64,000 nucleotides of DNA from Burkholderiaceae bacterium (GTDB lineage: Bacteria; Pseudomonadota; Gammaproteobacteria; Burkholderiales; Burkholderiaceae_B), in assembly GCA_021208885.1 (NCBI GenBank), contig JAJOJF010000030.1, forward strand, positions 62,001 through 126,000, read 5' to 3'. Below are positions 26,325 to 34,579 of this stretch, piece after piece (the stretch's first letter is position 1; each line of letters starts with the position of its first letter). The notes under the pieces are model-generated. The model searched no databases. It had not been told where the DNA came from and saw only the letters and a list, made by a program, of their open reading frames with translations. The position numbers and the translations under genes are program-made.

Positions 26325-27707
26325 ATGGGCAAGACCCTCTACGACAAACTTTGGGACAGTCACGTCGTTGATCGCCGTAGTGATGGAAGCGATTTGTTGT
26401 ATGTCGATCGCCACTATGTGCATGATGCGTGCTTTCAGGGATTTGACTTTTTGCATGAGGCAGGCTTGCCGGTCAGGCGTGCTGACCTGACTTTCGGAAT
26501 GGAAGATCACTACATCGCAACTAGACCCGCATCTGTGCAGTCTGAACGTGTGATGCAGTTAGGTGGCGTGCTGCAATCCAATGCCAAACGCCATGGGTTC
26601 ACCAGCTTTGGCAGAGGCACTGATTATCAGGGCATTGTCCATGTTGTCGGTCCGGAGCTTGGGCTTTCACTGCCTGGCGCTTTGGTTGTTTGTGGTGACA
26701 GCCACACCGCGACGCATGGAGCGCTTGGTTGTCTGGCCTTTGGTGTTGGCGCCTCAGAGATCGCTCACGTGCTTGGTACGCAGGCAATCTGGCAGCAGAA
26801 GTCCAAGTCGATGCGCATCAAGATTGATGGCAAGCTCTCCGACGGGGTAGTTGCTAAAGACATCATTCTCTTTTTGATTGGTTTGGTGGGCGCCCAGGGT
26901 GGCACAGGCCACGTGATTGAATATGCAGGCTCCACCATTGCTGATTTATCAGTCGAAGCCCGCATGACGATTTGTAATATGTCGATTGAGGCAGGCGCCA
27001 AGGCTGGAATTGTCGCTCCGGATGAATCGGTATTTGAATATTTGAGAGGTAGGCGTTATGCCCCTGGTGCAGAGGCCTTTGAGACGGCCGTTGTCCAGTG
27101 GCGCTTGTTGAAGTCAGACACCGACGCTATTTTTAGCCACGAGATTGATGTGCAGGCTGAATCGCTTGAGCCAACGGTAACCTGGGGCACTTCGCCAGAG
27201 ACATCGCTTGGTGTAACGGCAAAGGTGCCTGAACTAAATGGTCTGGACGTAAGCCTGCAAGCGAAATATCGACCCATGATGCAATATATGGGGCTTGAGC
27301 CAGGAACCAGACTGCAGGATTTGTCAGTTGATCAGGTGTTCATCGGTTCGTGTACCAATAGTCGAATTGAGGATTTGCGGCTCGCAGCTTCTATCGCCCG
27401 CAAAGGCAAGGCCAAGGTGCCAGCGTTAGTGGTGCCGGGTTCTGTGCAAGTGCAGCAGCAGGCACAGGCAGAAGGACTTGATCGCATCTTTATAGAGGCT
27501 GGCTTTGAATGGGCTAAACCAGGGTGTTCCATGTGTGTTGCCATGAATGGTGACAGCGTGGCTCTTGGCAAGCGCTGTCTGTCAACGTCGAACCGCAACT
27601 TTATGGGGCGACAAGGGCAAGGCAGTCGAACCCACCTTGCCAGTCCGTTAACGGCAGCAGCAAGCGCATTAACTGGGCGGATCACGGATGCGAGGGAATG
27701 GCTATGA
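26325..27707 (+). CDS. Aconitase-superfamily hydro-lyase large subunit (LeuC-like)
   Basis: 460-residue [4Fe-4S] dehydratase subunit. Conserved blocks are VCGDSHTATHGALGCLAFGVGASE, FIGSCTNSRIEDLR (first cluster Cys), KPGCSMCVAMN (two further Cys) and NRNFMGRQGQGSRTHLASP. The pattern is that of 3-isopropylmalate dehydratase. No leuA or leuB is nearby, and the neighbours are a transporter, an oxygenase and a C-C lyase. A catabolic dehydratase/isomerase (such as dimethylmaleate hydratase or a citraconase-type enzyme) therefore fits better than leucine biosynthesis. It works with the small subunit that overlaps its end. Confidence 0.85.
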   Translation: MGKTLYDKLWDSHVVDRRSDGSDLLYVDRHYVHDACFQGFDFLHEAGLPVRRADLTFGMEDHYIATRPASVQSERVMQLGGVLQSNAKRHGFTSFGRGTDYQGIVHVVGPELGLSLPGALVVCGDSHTATHGALGCLAFGVGASEIAHVLGTQAIWQQKSKSMRIKIDGKLSDGVVAKDIILFLIGLVGAQGGTGHVIEYAGSTIADLSVEARMTICNMSIEAGAKAGIVAPDESVFEYLRGRRYAPGAEAFETAVVQWRLLKSDTDAIFSHEIDVQAESLEPTVTWGTSPETSLGVTAKVPELNGLDVSLQAKYRPMMQYMGLEPGTRLQDLSVDQVFIGSCTNSRIEDLRLAASIARKGKAKVPALVVPGSVQVQQQAQAEGLDRIFIEAGFEWAKPGCSMCVAMNGDSVALGKRCLSTSNRNFMGRQGQGSRTHLASPLTAAASALTGRITDAREWL

Positions 27708-28357
27708 AGCGTTTTGAGCCGGTTGCTGCTGTAAGTGGCCCTTGTGTTTTGCTGGATCGCGACCACATCGATACTGATCAAGTTATCCCGGCGAGGTTTT
27801 TGTCACGCACCCGCAAAGAGGGATTTTCTGGTGTTTTGTTTCATGATTTTTTAGGTGGTGACCAGCAATCAAGTGATAGTCGATCCATGTTAGAGCAGAT
27901 GCACCAGGTGGGTGATGAGCCCAAGGTGCTCATGGCAGGTGAAAATTTCGGTTGCGGGTCTTCGCGTGAACATGCAGTCTGGGCGTTGCTTGACAATGGA
28001 TTTAAGGCGGTCATCGCCAAGAGTTTTGGTGATATTTTCTATGGCAATGCCATTAACAACGGGCTGTTGTTGGTCAAGGTCAATGACCACTGGCCAGCAA
28101 TAGCAGAAGATGTTGCTAAAACGTCCAAAGTAACAATTGATTTGCCAAGCCAGCGGGTCACGACCGGGGCGGGACGATCCTACCCGTTTGAGATTGATGA
28201 GTTCTTTAAAAACATGCTGTCAAGGGGTGCCCAGGAAATCGACATGACGCTAAGCCTTGTTCAAAAGATCGAGGCTTTTGAGCAGCGGCATGCCAAGATG
28301 AGCCCATGGCTGCAGCAGCCTAAAGCAAACATTTCCAACAAGGAGACTTCGATATGA
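27704..28357 (+). CDS. Aconitase-superfamily hydro-lyase small subunit (LeuD-like)
   Basis: Swivel-domain subunit of 217 residues. LLDRDHIDTDQVIPARFL and GENFGCGSSREHAVWALLDNGFKAVIA are the LeuD hallmarks, and FGDIFYGNAINNGLL completes the active-site side. ATG 27704 is favoured because it overlaps the large-subunit stop as ATGA and has GAGGGA 6 bases upstream; an in-frame ATG at 27698 has no room for a ribosome site. The C-terminus extends beyond typical LeuD with FEQRHAKMSPWLQQ. Confidence 0.85.
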   Translation: MKRFEPVAAVSGPCVLLDRDHIDTDQVIPARFLSRTRKEGFSGVLFHDFLGGDQQSSDSRSMLEQMHQVGDEPKVLMAGENFGCGSSREHAVWALLDNGFKAVIAKSFGDIFYGNAINNGLLLVKVNDHWPAIAEDVAKTSKVTIDLPSQRVTTGAGRSYPFEIDEFFKNMLSRGAQEIDMTLSLVQKIEAFEQRHAKMSPWLQQPKANISNKETSI

Positions 28358-29214
28358 GCCGTAAAGCAATTGCAACCAAAGTACGCAACAAGGAACTGAT
28401 CATTGCGCCAGGCATCTATGACCTTATTTCCGCCAAAATGGCTGATCGCATGGGCTTTGATGCACTGTATGTCACGGGTTATGGCCTGGTTGCCTCCTAT
28501 CTTGGCTTGCCAGATGCAGGGCTTGCAACCTACACCGACATGCTCAATCGGATTTCACGATTTTGTGAAATGACAAACACGCCCATCATGGCTGATGCAG
28601 ATACCGGCTATGGCGGACTGTTGAACGTGGCCCACACCGTCAAGGGTTATGAGAAGGCCGGTGTGGCTGCCATTCAAATTGAAGACCAGCAATTTCCGAA
28701 GAAGTGTGGCCACACGCCGAATCGTCCGGTCATTGCGAAAGAAGAGATGGTCAGAAAAATCAAGGTTGCATGCGATGCCAGAACGGATGAGGACTTTCTC
28801 ATCATTGCGCGCACAGATGCCCGCACTGGCCTGGGCCTGCAGGAGGCAATTGATCGGGCAGCTGCCTATGGCGAGGCTGGCGCTGATGTGCTGTTTGTCG
28901 AGGCACCAGAGTCGGTGGAAGAAATGCAGAAAGTCTGCCAGTCACTTGATAAACCCCTTTTGGCTAACATGGTCACGGGTGGCAAGACCCCGGTTCTGCC
29001 TGGCAATGAGCTCAAGGCGCTTGGCTACACCATTGCGATTCACCCGGCTGCAGGCTTTTTGTCATGCGCGGCTGGATTAGACAAGGCATACAACGATTTG
29101 AAACAGCACGGCACGGTGACCCAGAACACACCGATGTACGAGTTCTCCGAGTTCACTAAGATGATTGGATTCCCTGAAGTCTGGGCTTTTGAGAAGCGCT
29201 ACGCTGAAGATTGA
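28354..29214 (+). CDS. Isocitrate lyase/PEP mutase-family C-C lyase (methylisocitrate or dimethylmalate lyase-like)
   Basis: TIM-barrel lyase of 286 residues. The magnesium-binding segment MADADTGYGG and the flexible-loop motif KKCGHTPNR identify the branch of true lyases (2-methylisocitrate, 2,3-dimethylmalate) rather than PEP mutases. Expected reaction: retro-Claisen cleavage of a 2-hydroxy di- or tricarboxylate to pyruvate or glyoxylate plus a second acid. ATG overlaps the LeuD-like stop by four bases. With the LeuCD-like hydratase this recalls the DmdAB/Dml steps of nicotinate fermentation; the actual substrate is inferred only by analogy. Confidence 0.85.
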   Translation: MSRKAIATKVRNKELIIAPGIYDLISAKMADRMGFDALYVTGYGLVASYLGLPDAGLATYTDMLNRISRFCEMTNTPIMADADTGYGGLLNVAHTVKGYEKAGVAAIQIEDQQFPKKCGHTPNRPVIAKEEMVRKIKVACDARTDEDFLIIARTDARTGLGLQEAIDRAAAYGEAGADVLFVEAPESVEEMQKVCQSLDKPLLANMVTGGKTPVLPGNELKALGYTIAIHPAAGFLSCAAGLDKAYNDLKQHGTVTQNTPMYEFSEFTKMIGFPEVWAFEKRYAED

Positions 29215-29235
29215 CACAACCGCGAACCGTCGCTG

Positions 29236-29262
29236 GACCATCGGCGTGATTCGCCGATGGTC
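29236..29262. terminator. Shared hairpin between the convergent lyase and lacI-type genes
   Basis: GACCATCGGCG (29236-29246) and CGCCGATGGTC (29252-29262) form an 11-bp perfect stem with a five-base loop. It sits 21 bases after the lyase stop and touches the stop codon of the convergent regulator gene. It lacks a strong T run on either side, but the position suggests bidirectional termination or end protection. Confidence 0.6.
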
Positions 29263-30299
29263 TAGCTGTTACGAGTGGTTTTACGGTGTATCAGTCTAGT
29301 GGGTATCACGACATGCAAAGGCTTTAGTTGTTCTTTTGCATGAATTTGAGCCAACAGCATTGAAACAGTTGCTTGGCTCATTTGCTCGGCGTTTTGTTCG
29401 ATGGTCGTCAATTCGTAAGCACCCCAGGCAGCTTGAGGTACGTTGTCAAAGCCGATGACTTGAACGTCGCGCGGCACGCTTAACCCAAGCTCATTGCGCA
29501 AGACATCGAGGACCGCGAACGCCATATGATCGTTGGCAATAAACACGGCATCAGGCATGTTCGCCTTCTCACTGAACATTTGCCGAGCTGCCGCCGCTAC
29601 TTTGTGTTGGTCATAGTGTCCGACAGCCTGAGCAAACAGAGAATGCCCTGCAGCTTTTAACGCGTCAACGAACCCGCGCTGTCGTTCGATACTGGTCGAT
29701 GCCGTCTCTAGGCCGGCGATAAATCCCATTCGTTTGGCACCACTTCGTAACAATGCTTGAGCGGCCAGTTGTCCGCCTGCGTAATTGTCAGACTCTACCG
29801 TCCCAACCCCTTGCAGTTTGCTGATTCGGTTAAACATGACGACTGGCGTGTTGTTGTCAACACACTGTTTTGCGAGTTTGGACGAGATGGGAGAGCTGGC
29901 CAGAATGATGCCATCGACCTGATAGCTCAGGATTTGCAGAAGCAAATCGTCTGTTTGGGTTTCGTGGTTGGCACCCTCTTCATTGACAAAAAGCAACACA
30001 TGAAAGCCGTCATGCTGCAAGAGTTTAGAAATCTGCTCAATCACCAGGGGGTAGAACTGGTTGTGCAGATAACTGACCACAAGCGCTATGATCCGCGACT
30101 GTCTGGTCGACAGCGTGCGGGCGATAGCGTTGGGCCTATATCCAAGTTCGGCAGCCGCTCTTAATATTTTTGCTTTGGCGTGTTTGCCAACACTCGCACC
30201 AGGTGTAAATGTACGGCTGACCGTGGAGATGCTCATGCCGACGGCCAAGGCAACATCTTCCAGTGTAACGATGCTCGATTTTTTGATGGGTTTTGACAC
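29262..30299 (-). CDS. LacI-family transcriptional regulator
   Basis: Repressor-type regulator of 345 residues from GTG 30299 (V-SKPIKKSSIVTLEDVALAVGMS). The helix-turn-helix and hinge read TLEDVALAVGMSISTVSRTF and LRAAAELGYRPNAIARTLST. The periplasmic-binding-like sensor domain follows (about 75-345) with VDGIILASSPIS, GFIAGLETASTS and VFIANDHMAFAVLDVL. An upstream extension of the open frame to 30614 crosses the operator and is not protein-like. The palindrome at 30357-30372 before this gene matches the one before tctC, so it probably represses itself and the carboxylate operon until an imported acid or intermediate binds. Confidence 0.9.
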   Translation of the reverse strand: MSKPIKKSSIVTLEDVALAVGMSISTVSRTFTPGASVGKHAKAKILRAAAELGYRPNAIARTLSTRQSRIIALVVSYLHNQFYPLVIEQISKLLQHDGFHVLLFVNEEGANHETQTDDLLLQILSYQVDGIILASSPISSKLAKQCVDNNTPVVMFNRISKLQGVGTVESDNYAGGQLAAQALLRSGAKRMGFIAGLETASTSIERQRGFVDALKAAGHSLFAQAVGHYDQHKVAAAARQMFSEKANMPDAVFIANDHMAFAVLDVLRNELGLSVPRDVQVIGFDNVPQAAWGAYELTTIEQNAEQMSQATVSMLLAQIHAKEQLKPLHVVIPTRLIHRKTTRNS

Positions 30300-30356
30300 G
30301 GGCGCTGCGTGATTTCCGAAACAATCATCTCCAAGCGTATCCAAGATTGGCGCGAA

Positions 30357-30372
30357 TTGCAAACGTTTGCAG
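30357..30372. promoter_or_regulatory. LacI-family operator in front of the lacI-type gene
   Basis: TTGCAAACGTTTGCAG matches the tctC-side palindrome in 15 of 16 bases. It lies 57 bases upstream of the regulator start and 75 bases upstream of the divergent CDP-diacylglycerol pyrophosphatase-like gene, which it may therefore also affect. Confidence 0.75.
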
Positions 30373-30447
30373 AACCGTACAATGTTCCAGATGTTGGTTG
30401 TGATTGGATCGCCTATGGGCCACATTTTTGTAAACGGACGGAAATAG

Positions 30448-31353
30448 ATGCTGAGGGTGCTTTGTTGCGTCATTTGCCTGATCACTGGTTTGATGGCCAC
30501 GACGCTGCACGCAGCAACTGCACTGTGCGAGGGTGCTGACTTGCCTGAAAGCGAGCATTGGCACTCGCCTAGCGCAAATAATTGGGCTGACACCGTACCC
30601 GAGCAATGCCGCACGTGTGCTGATTCGGCTAATCGCGAACATGCAAGCTGTGCTGTCTACCGCATTTTGCAGTCTGAGGCTTGTCGGGATGGTCACTGTA
30701 CGAGCGAGCAAGGCGACTTTTGGTTGAATTGGTCTGAAGGCTATGCCATCGAACAAAGTACCCGTTTTAAACGCCCTCTCAGATACATTCTGGATGCCGG
30801 CAGCAACTGCTGGTTCATGGTGTGGGCGCTTGAGCCTGTGATCGGCGTTGAGCATGCTCGATTGCGCGATTCAGTCAATTTCTGGCAAGTTGCGTTTGAG
30901 GTCGGGACTAAGCAATTGCAGCCCCCCATACCTGAGTCGGAGATTGCCATGATCATTCAGCCAGCCAACAAGCGGTCACAGCACCAGTTGCACATTCATG
31001 TTGGACGCTTGCAAAGCGGCTACCGTGAATTGCTTGATGGCCTGCCGGCTCAGCCTGATGGCATTGAAGAAATACGATTCGATGGTCACGATTTCGTTGT
31101 TCGCTATCTGTCGGATCTGCCTGATCAAGATCCTTTGGAAGGTGTAGCCGTGTTTGAAGCAGCGGCAGCGATGATCCCCAATGGCGAATCAGCGATGCCG
31201 CTGGCCGGCGTGTTGGTGGCGCGAGCCAGTAATGGTGCCGGGACATGGGTCATGGCCGCGCAGGGGTTGACGCGCCGGGAATTGGTGGTTTCTCAACCGC
31301 AAGCCTGCAGATTTTTGACTGGCATAGAGTCAAAGTTGACACCAGATGAGTGA
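30448..31353 (+). CDS. CDP-diacylglycerol pyrophosphatase-like protein with Cys-rich N-terminal region
   Basis: 301 residues with a signal peptide (residues 1 to about 22, cleavage near LHAA), so exported. The C-terminal two thirds resemble Cdh: YILDAGSNCWFMVWALEP, then NKRSQHQLHIHVGRL (HIT-like His motif) and GAGTWVMAAQGLTRRELVVSQ. Cdh hydrolyses CDP-diacylglycerol to phosphatidate and CMP at the membrane. Unlike E. coli Cdh (about 250 residues), it carries an insert of about 60 residues after the signal with six cysteines (27, 54, 57, 68, 79, 84) that could form disulfides or bind metal. The assignment is from recalled family patterns and should be confirmed by profile search. Confidence 0.6.
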   Translation: MLRVLCCVICLITGLMATTLHAATALCEGADLPESEHWHSPSANNWADTVPEQCRTCADSANREHASCAVYRILQSEACRDGHCTSEQGDFWLNWSEGYAIEQSTRFKRPLRYILDAGSNCWFMVWALEPVIGVEHARLRDSVNFWQVAFEVGTKQLQPPIPESEIAMIIQPANKRSQHQLHIHVGRLQSGYRELLDGLPAQPDGIEEIRFDGHDFVVRYLSDLPDQDPLEGVAVFEAAAAMIPNGESAMPLAGVLVARASNGAGTWVMAAQGLTRRELVVSQPQACRFLTGIESKLTPDE

Positions 31354-31442
31354 GATGAATCACAGCGTGGTCAGCCGATACTGCTATCGTGGCTGTAACC
31401 GTTCCTGCAAAAAGATGCTGCTCAAACTCGGCCACACGAATC

Positions 31443-32720
31443 ATGACTGAACCTAGCGCCCTGAATCCCGGTGTCTCCCGATGGGAAGTGTTTGGCTGGG
31501 CACTCTACGATTTTGCGAATTCGGGCTACACCACGGTGGTGCTGACGGCCGTGTTCTCAGCCTACTTTGTCAGCGGCGTTGTCGGTGACGCCACCATCGG
31601 CACGCTTTGGTGGACTGTTTCACTGAGTTTGTCGCACCTGATTGTCATGTTGACTGTCCCACTGATAGGAGCGCGCAGCGACAGACTGCAACGGCGCCGG
31701 GGTTTGCTTTTAATGACCACGGCGGGCTGCGTGTTTGCTACAGCCGGTTTGACGTGGGCCGGACCAGGCACCATCATGCTTGCCGTCACTTTGTTGATTT
31801 TGTCGAACGTGTTTTTTAGTTGGGGTGAATCTTTGATTTCGAGCTACTTGCCAACACTGGCCCGACCACACGCGATGGGTCGTGTGAGTGGCTGGGGTTG
31901 GGGGCTTGGTTATGTCGGCGGCATGCTGACTTTGGGCCTTTGTTTGGCGTACGTGCTCAGCGCGCAAGCCGCTGGGCAGTCTGCAAATGAGTTCGTGCCG
32001 GTCACCATGCTGATGACTGCAGGTGTGTTTGCCGTTGCTGCCACGATCTCTTTGAGTTTGCTCAAAGACCGGCCTCTGACAGGGGGTGATATGTCGCCGG
32101 CTTGGCAGCGCTTGCGGCAAACCTGGCAACATGCCCGGCAGTATCGGGATTTTGTCTGGTTGTTGGGCTGCACAGTCGCCTATATGGCTGGCGTCGCAGT
32201 GGCGATTGCATTGGCGGCTATCTATGCACAGCAGGTCATCGGCTTTACCGAGGCTGAAATCATGATTCTGATTTTCGTGCTCAACATTGCCGCGGTCGTG
32301 GGGGCGCTAGCGCTCGGATACGGCCAGGATATCGTGGGCCATCGACTGTCGCTAGCCATTACCCTCCTGGGCTGGGTAGCCACTTGCTTGATTGCAGCGT
32401 CGGTAACTACCAAAGGCGGGTTCTGGGTGGCAGGGGTGATTGCCGGTCTCTGTATGGGGGCAAGCCAATCCGTTGGCCGTGCCATGGTCGGTTTGTTGGC
32501 GCCGTCAAGTCGGCTTGGTGAGTTCTATGGGCTCTGGACGTTGGCTACCCGCTTGGCTAGCATCATTGGACCGCTGGCCTATGGGTTGTTGACTTGGGCG
32601 AGTTTAGGCAATCAGCGTCTGGCGATGGCTGCAACCACCTTATTTTTTGTGACCGGATTATTGCTGTTGTTGCCCATCAACATGCAGCGAGGACAGACAG
32701 CGGCACTGCAGAAAACTTGA
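31443..32720 (+). CDS. MFS transporter, UMF1 (Atg22-like) family
   Basis: Integral membrane protein of 425 residues with about twelve helices. The N-terminal EVFGWALYDFANSGYTTVVLTAVFSAYF is the signature of the UMF1 family, related to yeast vacuolar amino-acid effluxer Atg22. GWGWGLGYVGGML and GASQSVGRAMVGLLAPS correspond to MFS loop motifs. ATG 31443 gives the normal N-terminus; the frame is open to 31389. The substrate of bacterial members is not established. Confidence 0.82.
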   Translation: MTEPSALNPGVSRWEVFGWALYDFANSGYTTVVLTAVFSAYFVSGVVGDATIGTLWWTVSLSLSHLIVMLTVPLIGARSDRLQRRRGLLLMTTAGCVFATAGLTWAGPGTIMLAVTLLILSNVFFSWGESLISSYLPTLARPHAMGRVSGWGWGLGYVGGMLTLGLCLAYVLSAQAAGQSANEFVPVTMLMTAGVFAVAATISLSLLKDRPLTGGDMSPAWQRLRQTWQHARQYRDFVWLLGCTVAYMAGVAVAIALAAIYAQQVIGFTEAEIMILIFVLNIAAVVGALALGYGQDIVGHRLSLAITLLGWVATCLIAASVTTKGGFWVAGVIAGLCMGASQSVGRAMVGLLAPSSRLGEFYGLWTLATRLASIIGPLAYGLLTWASLGNQRLAMAATTLFFVTGLLLLLPINMQRGQTAALQKT

Positions 32721-32745
32721 TTTGCATCAGGTTGTGATTCCTGAG

Positions 32746-32766
32746 CAGCCCCTATAAACAGGGCTG
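32746..32766 (+). terminator. Weak stem-loop after the UMF1 gene
   Basis: CAGCCC (32746-32751) and GGGCTG (32761-32766) pair around a nine-base loop, with AATTTTC shortly after. A possible Rho-independent terminator 26 bases past the stop, but the stem is short. Confidence 0.35.
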
Positions 32767-32789
32767 GTGCAATTTTCTGGAGCTCTGCC

Positions 32790-33128
32790 ATGACCGACTA
32801 TAAAACCCTGGCCTCACACATCAGTGCCAAGCTAAAAACCTTTCGGACCGATATTCCCGACACGATGAAAGGCTTCTCGCAGATGGCGGGTGCTACTCAC
32901 GCTGACGGTGCTTTGACCGCAAAAAACAAAGAGTTAATGGCTATGGCAATCGCGATTGCCATGCGCTGTCAGGGCTGTCTGGCATTCCATGCCCAAGCTT
33001 GCCGAAAGATGGGTGTCACGCAAGCAGAGTTTAACGAAATGTTGCAAGTCGCTATTTATATGGGCGGTGGCCCGTCGGTGATGACGGCTGCCGAAGCCCA
33101 AATTGCCTTCGACGAATTCGGTGCCTGA
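32790..33128 (+). CDS. Carboxymuconolactone decarboxylase/AhpD-like protein
   Basis: 112-residue all-helical protein. The AhpD-type redox motif is present as CQGCLAFH near residue 55-62, with the downstream His. Proteins of this size are usually thiol peroxidase-like or disulfide reductants rather than true decarboxylases. It ends one base before the convergent SDR gene. GGAG at 32778-32781 precedes the ATG. Confidence 0.85.
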   Translation: MTDYKTLASHISAKLKTFRTDIPDTMKGFSQMAGATHADGALTAKNKELMAMAIAIAMRCQGCLAFHAQACRKMGVTQAEFNEMLQVAIYMGGGPSVMTAAEAQIAFDEFGA

Positions 33129-33129
33129 C

Positions 33130-33909
33130 CTACAAAACACCCCGATACGCGCCGCCGTCGATGACCAGATTCTGGCCAGTGATGTAGCCGGCGTGCGCGC
33201 TACATAGAAACGCGCAGGCATGGCCAAACTCCGCTGGCACACCGATTCGGCCAGCCGGGATGTTTTGAGCTTGATAGGCGAGCTCCTCATCCACGGTTCG
33301 GCCGTTCAGATTGGCTTTCTTGGCGGTGTTGTTTCTCAATCTGTCGGTGTCAAACTTGCCAGGCAACAGGTTGTTGATGGTCACGTTGTGGCTCGCGACC
33401 TCGCGTGAGACCCCAGCGATAAATCCGGTTAGTCCTGCCCGGGCGCCGTTGGACAGACACAGGCCATCAACCGGCGCCTTGACCGAGGTTGAGGTGATGT
33501 TGACGATGCGCCCAAACTTTCGCGCAATCATGCCGTCGACGACGGCTTTGATGAGTTCGATTGGCGTAATCATGTTTTGTTCGACGGCTTTGATCCAGTG
33601 GCTGCGGTCAAATTCCCTAAAGTCGCCTGGCGGCGGTCCACCCGCGTTGGTTATCAGGATGTCGACTTGTTTGGCGGCAGCCAGCACAGCTTCTTGCCCG
33701 TTGGGTGTCGCAATATCTGCCGCCACCGGGATGACTTGCACACCCGTTGAGTCGCTGAGAAATTGAGCTGCCTTGTCCAGTGTTTGAGCGGTGCGTGAGT
33801 TAATCACCAGATTCACGCCCTCGTTGGCCAGTGCCTGGGCGCACGCAAAACCCAAGCCTTTGCTTGCGCCACACACAACCGCCCATTTGCCTTGCAGTCC
33901 TAAATCCAT
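33130..33909 (-). CDS. SDR family oxidoreductase with non-canonical active site
   Basis: 259 residues from ATG 33909. The Rossmann start CGASKGLG and NAGG are present. Where classical SDRs have YxxxK, this protein has LSNGARAGLTGF, so the Tyr position is Ser (or Leu) and the Lys position Arg (or Ala). Ser of the triad remains in VNITSTSV. A subfamily of FabG-like SDRs with an LSN-x-x-R pattern exists as far as I recall, so this may be a lineage trait rather than decay. The C-terminus GQNLVIDGGAYRGVL is normal. Catalytic competence is uncertain. A TTG at 33933 is a possible longer start. Confidence 0.82.
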   Translation of the reverse strand: MDLGLQGKWAVVCGASKGLGFACAQALANEGVNLVINSRTAQTLDKAAQFLSDSTGVQVIPVAADIATPNGQEAVLAAAKQVDILITNAGGPPPGDFREFDRSHWIKAVEQNMITPIELIKAVVDGMIARKFGRIVNITSTSVKAPVDGLCLSNGARAGLTGFIAGVSREVASHNVTINNLLPGKFDTDRLRNNTAKKANLNGRTVDEELAYQAQNIPAGRIGVPAEFGHACAFLCSAHAGYITGQNLVIDGGAYRGVL

Positions 33910-34015
33910 GGCTTGTCCGTTATCAAAACTCAAGTAAGTCGAGGATGCCGCAGCCCCCTTCTGGTGGCAAGTGGTTTTTGCGCCGATGATAGATGCGTGT
34001 TAGGTGAGACAGCGG

Positions 34016-34513
34016 TCAGCTGACCTTTTGCAGATTGCCAATTTCGACCGGCAAGCGGGTGGGTTTTTGTAGCAGTTCGATCAAGACCATGGCACGCATT
34101 TCCCCGTCGTCCATTTGATAAACTGCTTCGAGTCCTTTGAACGGCCCCTCCTTGATTCGCACAATATCGCCAGGCTGGTATTGAGCGACGGGTGATTGGG
34201 CCAGTGAGTCTTCTTGTTCCCGCAGTAGTCCGATAAGTTCGGGATTGACGCGCGCTGGCTCATTTCCAAACGTCACGAGTTTGCTCACGCCAAGTGTCGA
34301 GCGAATGGGGGCCCAGCTTTTGCCGGATAGCGTGGTATCGAGTTCAATGAACAGGTAGCGTGAGAATAAAGGTTCCTTGATAATCTCGAATGCGTTGCTT
34401 CTGACCTTCTTTTTAGGAATGGTCGGCAAAAAGCATTGGAACCCCTGGCGCTCGAGATTCAAGAGCGCGCGCGATTCCTGTTTGGGTTTTGTGTGGACAA
34501 CATACCAATGCAT
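34016..34513 (-). CDS. rfaH: Transcription antiterminator RfaH (NusG paralogue)
   Basis: 165-residue NusG-family factor. The N-terminal NGN domain starts MHWYVVHTKPKQESRALLNLERQG, the RfaH hallmark, with PTIPKKKV and PLFSRYLFIEL. The C-terminal KOW portion has PGDIVRIKEGPFKGLEAVY. RfaH binds RNA polymerase paused at ops elements and promotes transcription of long envelope or surface operons. Its target is not in this window as far as I can see. It stands alone, divergent from the diaminopropionate lyase gene. Confidence 0.85.
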   Translation of the reverse strand: MHWYVVHTKPKQESRALLNLERQGFQCFLPTIPKKKVRSNAFEIIKEPLFSRYLFIELDTTLSGKSWAPIRSTLGVSKLVTFGNEPARVNPELIGLLREQEDSLAQSPVAQYQPGDIVRIKEGPFKGLEAVYQMDDGEMRAMVLIELLQKPTRLPVEIGNLQKVS

Positions 34514-34579
34514 AGCAATATTCTAGTGCAATCTGAAAACAATCAAGAATTCATTAGCCTAAATTATTTCAGCAGTTAA

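Noticed and set aside
30300-30614. N-terminal extension of the LacI-type protein to 30614
   Set aside because: The extra 105 residues do not resemble LacI proteins and would run through the operator and the divergent gene; GTG 30299 gives a normal regulator.
34014-34025. Perfect palindrome GGTCAGCTGACC over the rfaH stop codon
   Set aside because: Short, loopless and partly coding; expected occasionally by chance and not placed like an operator or terminator.
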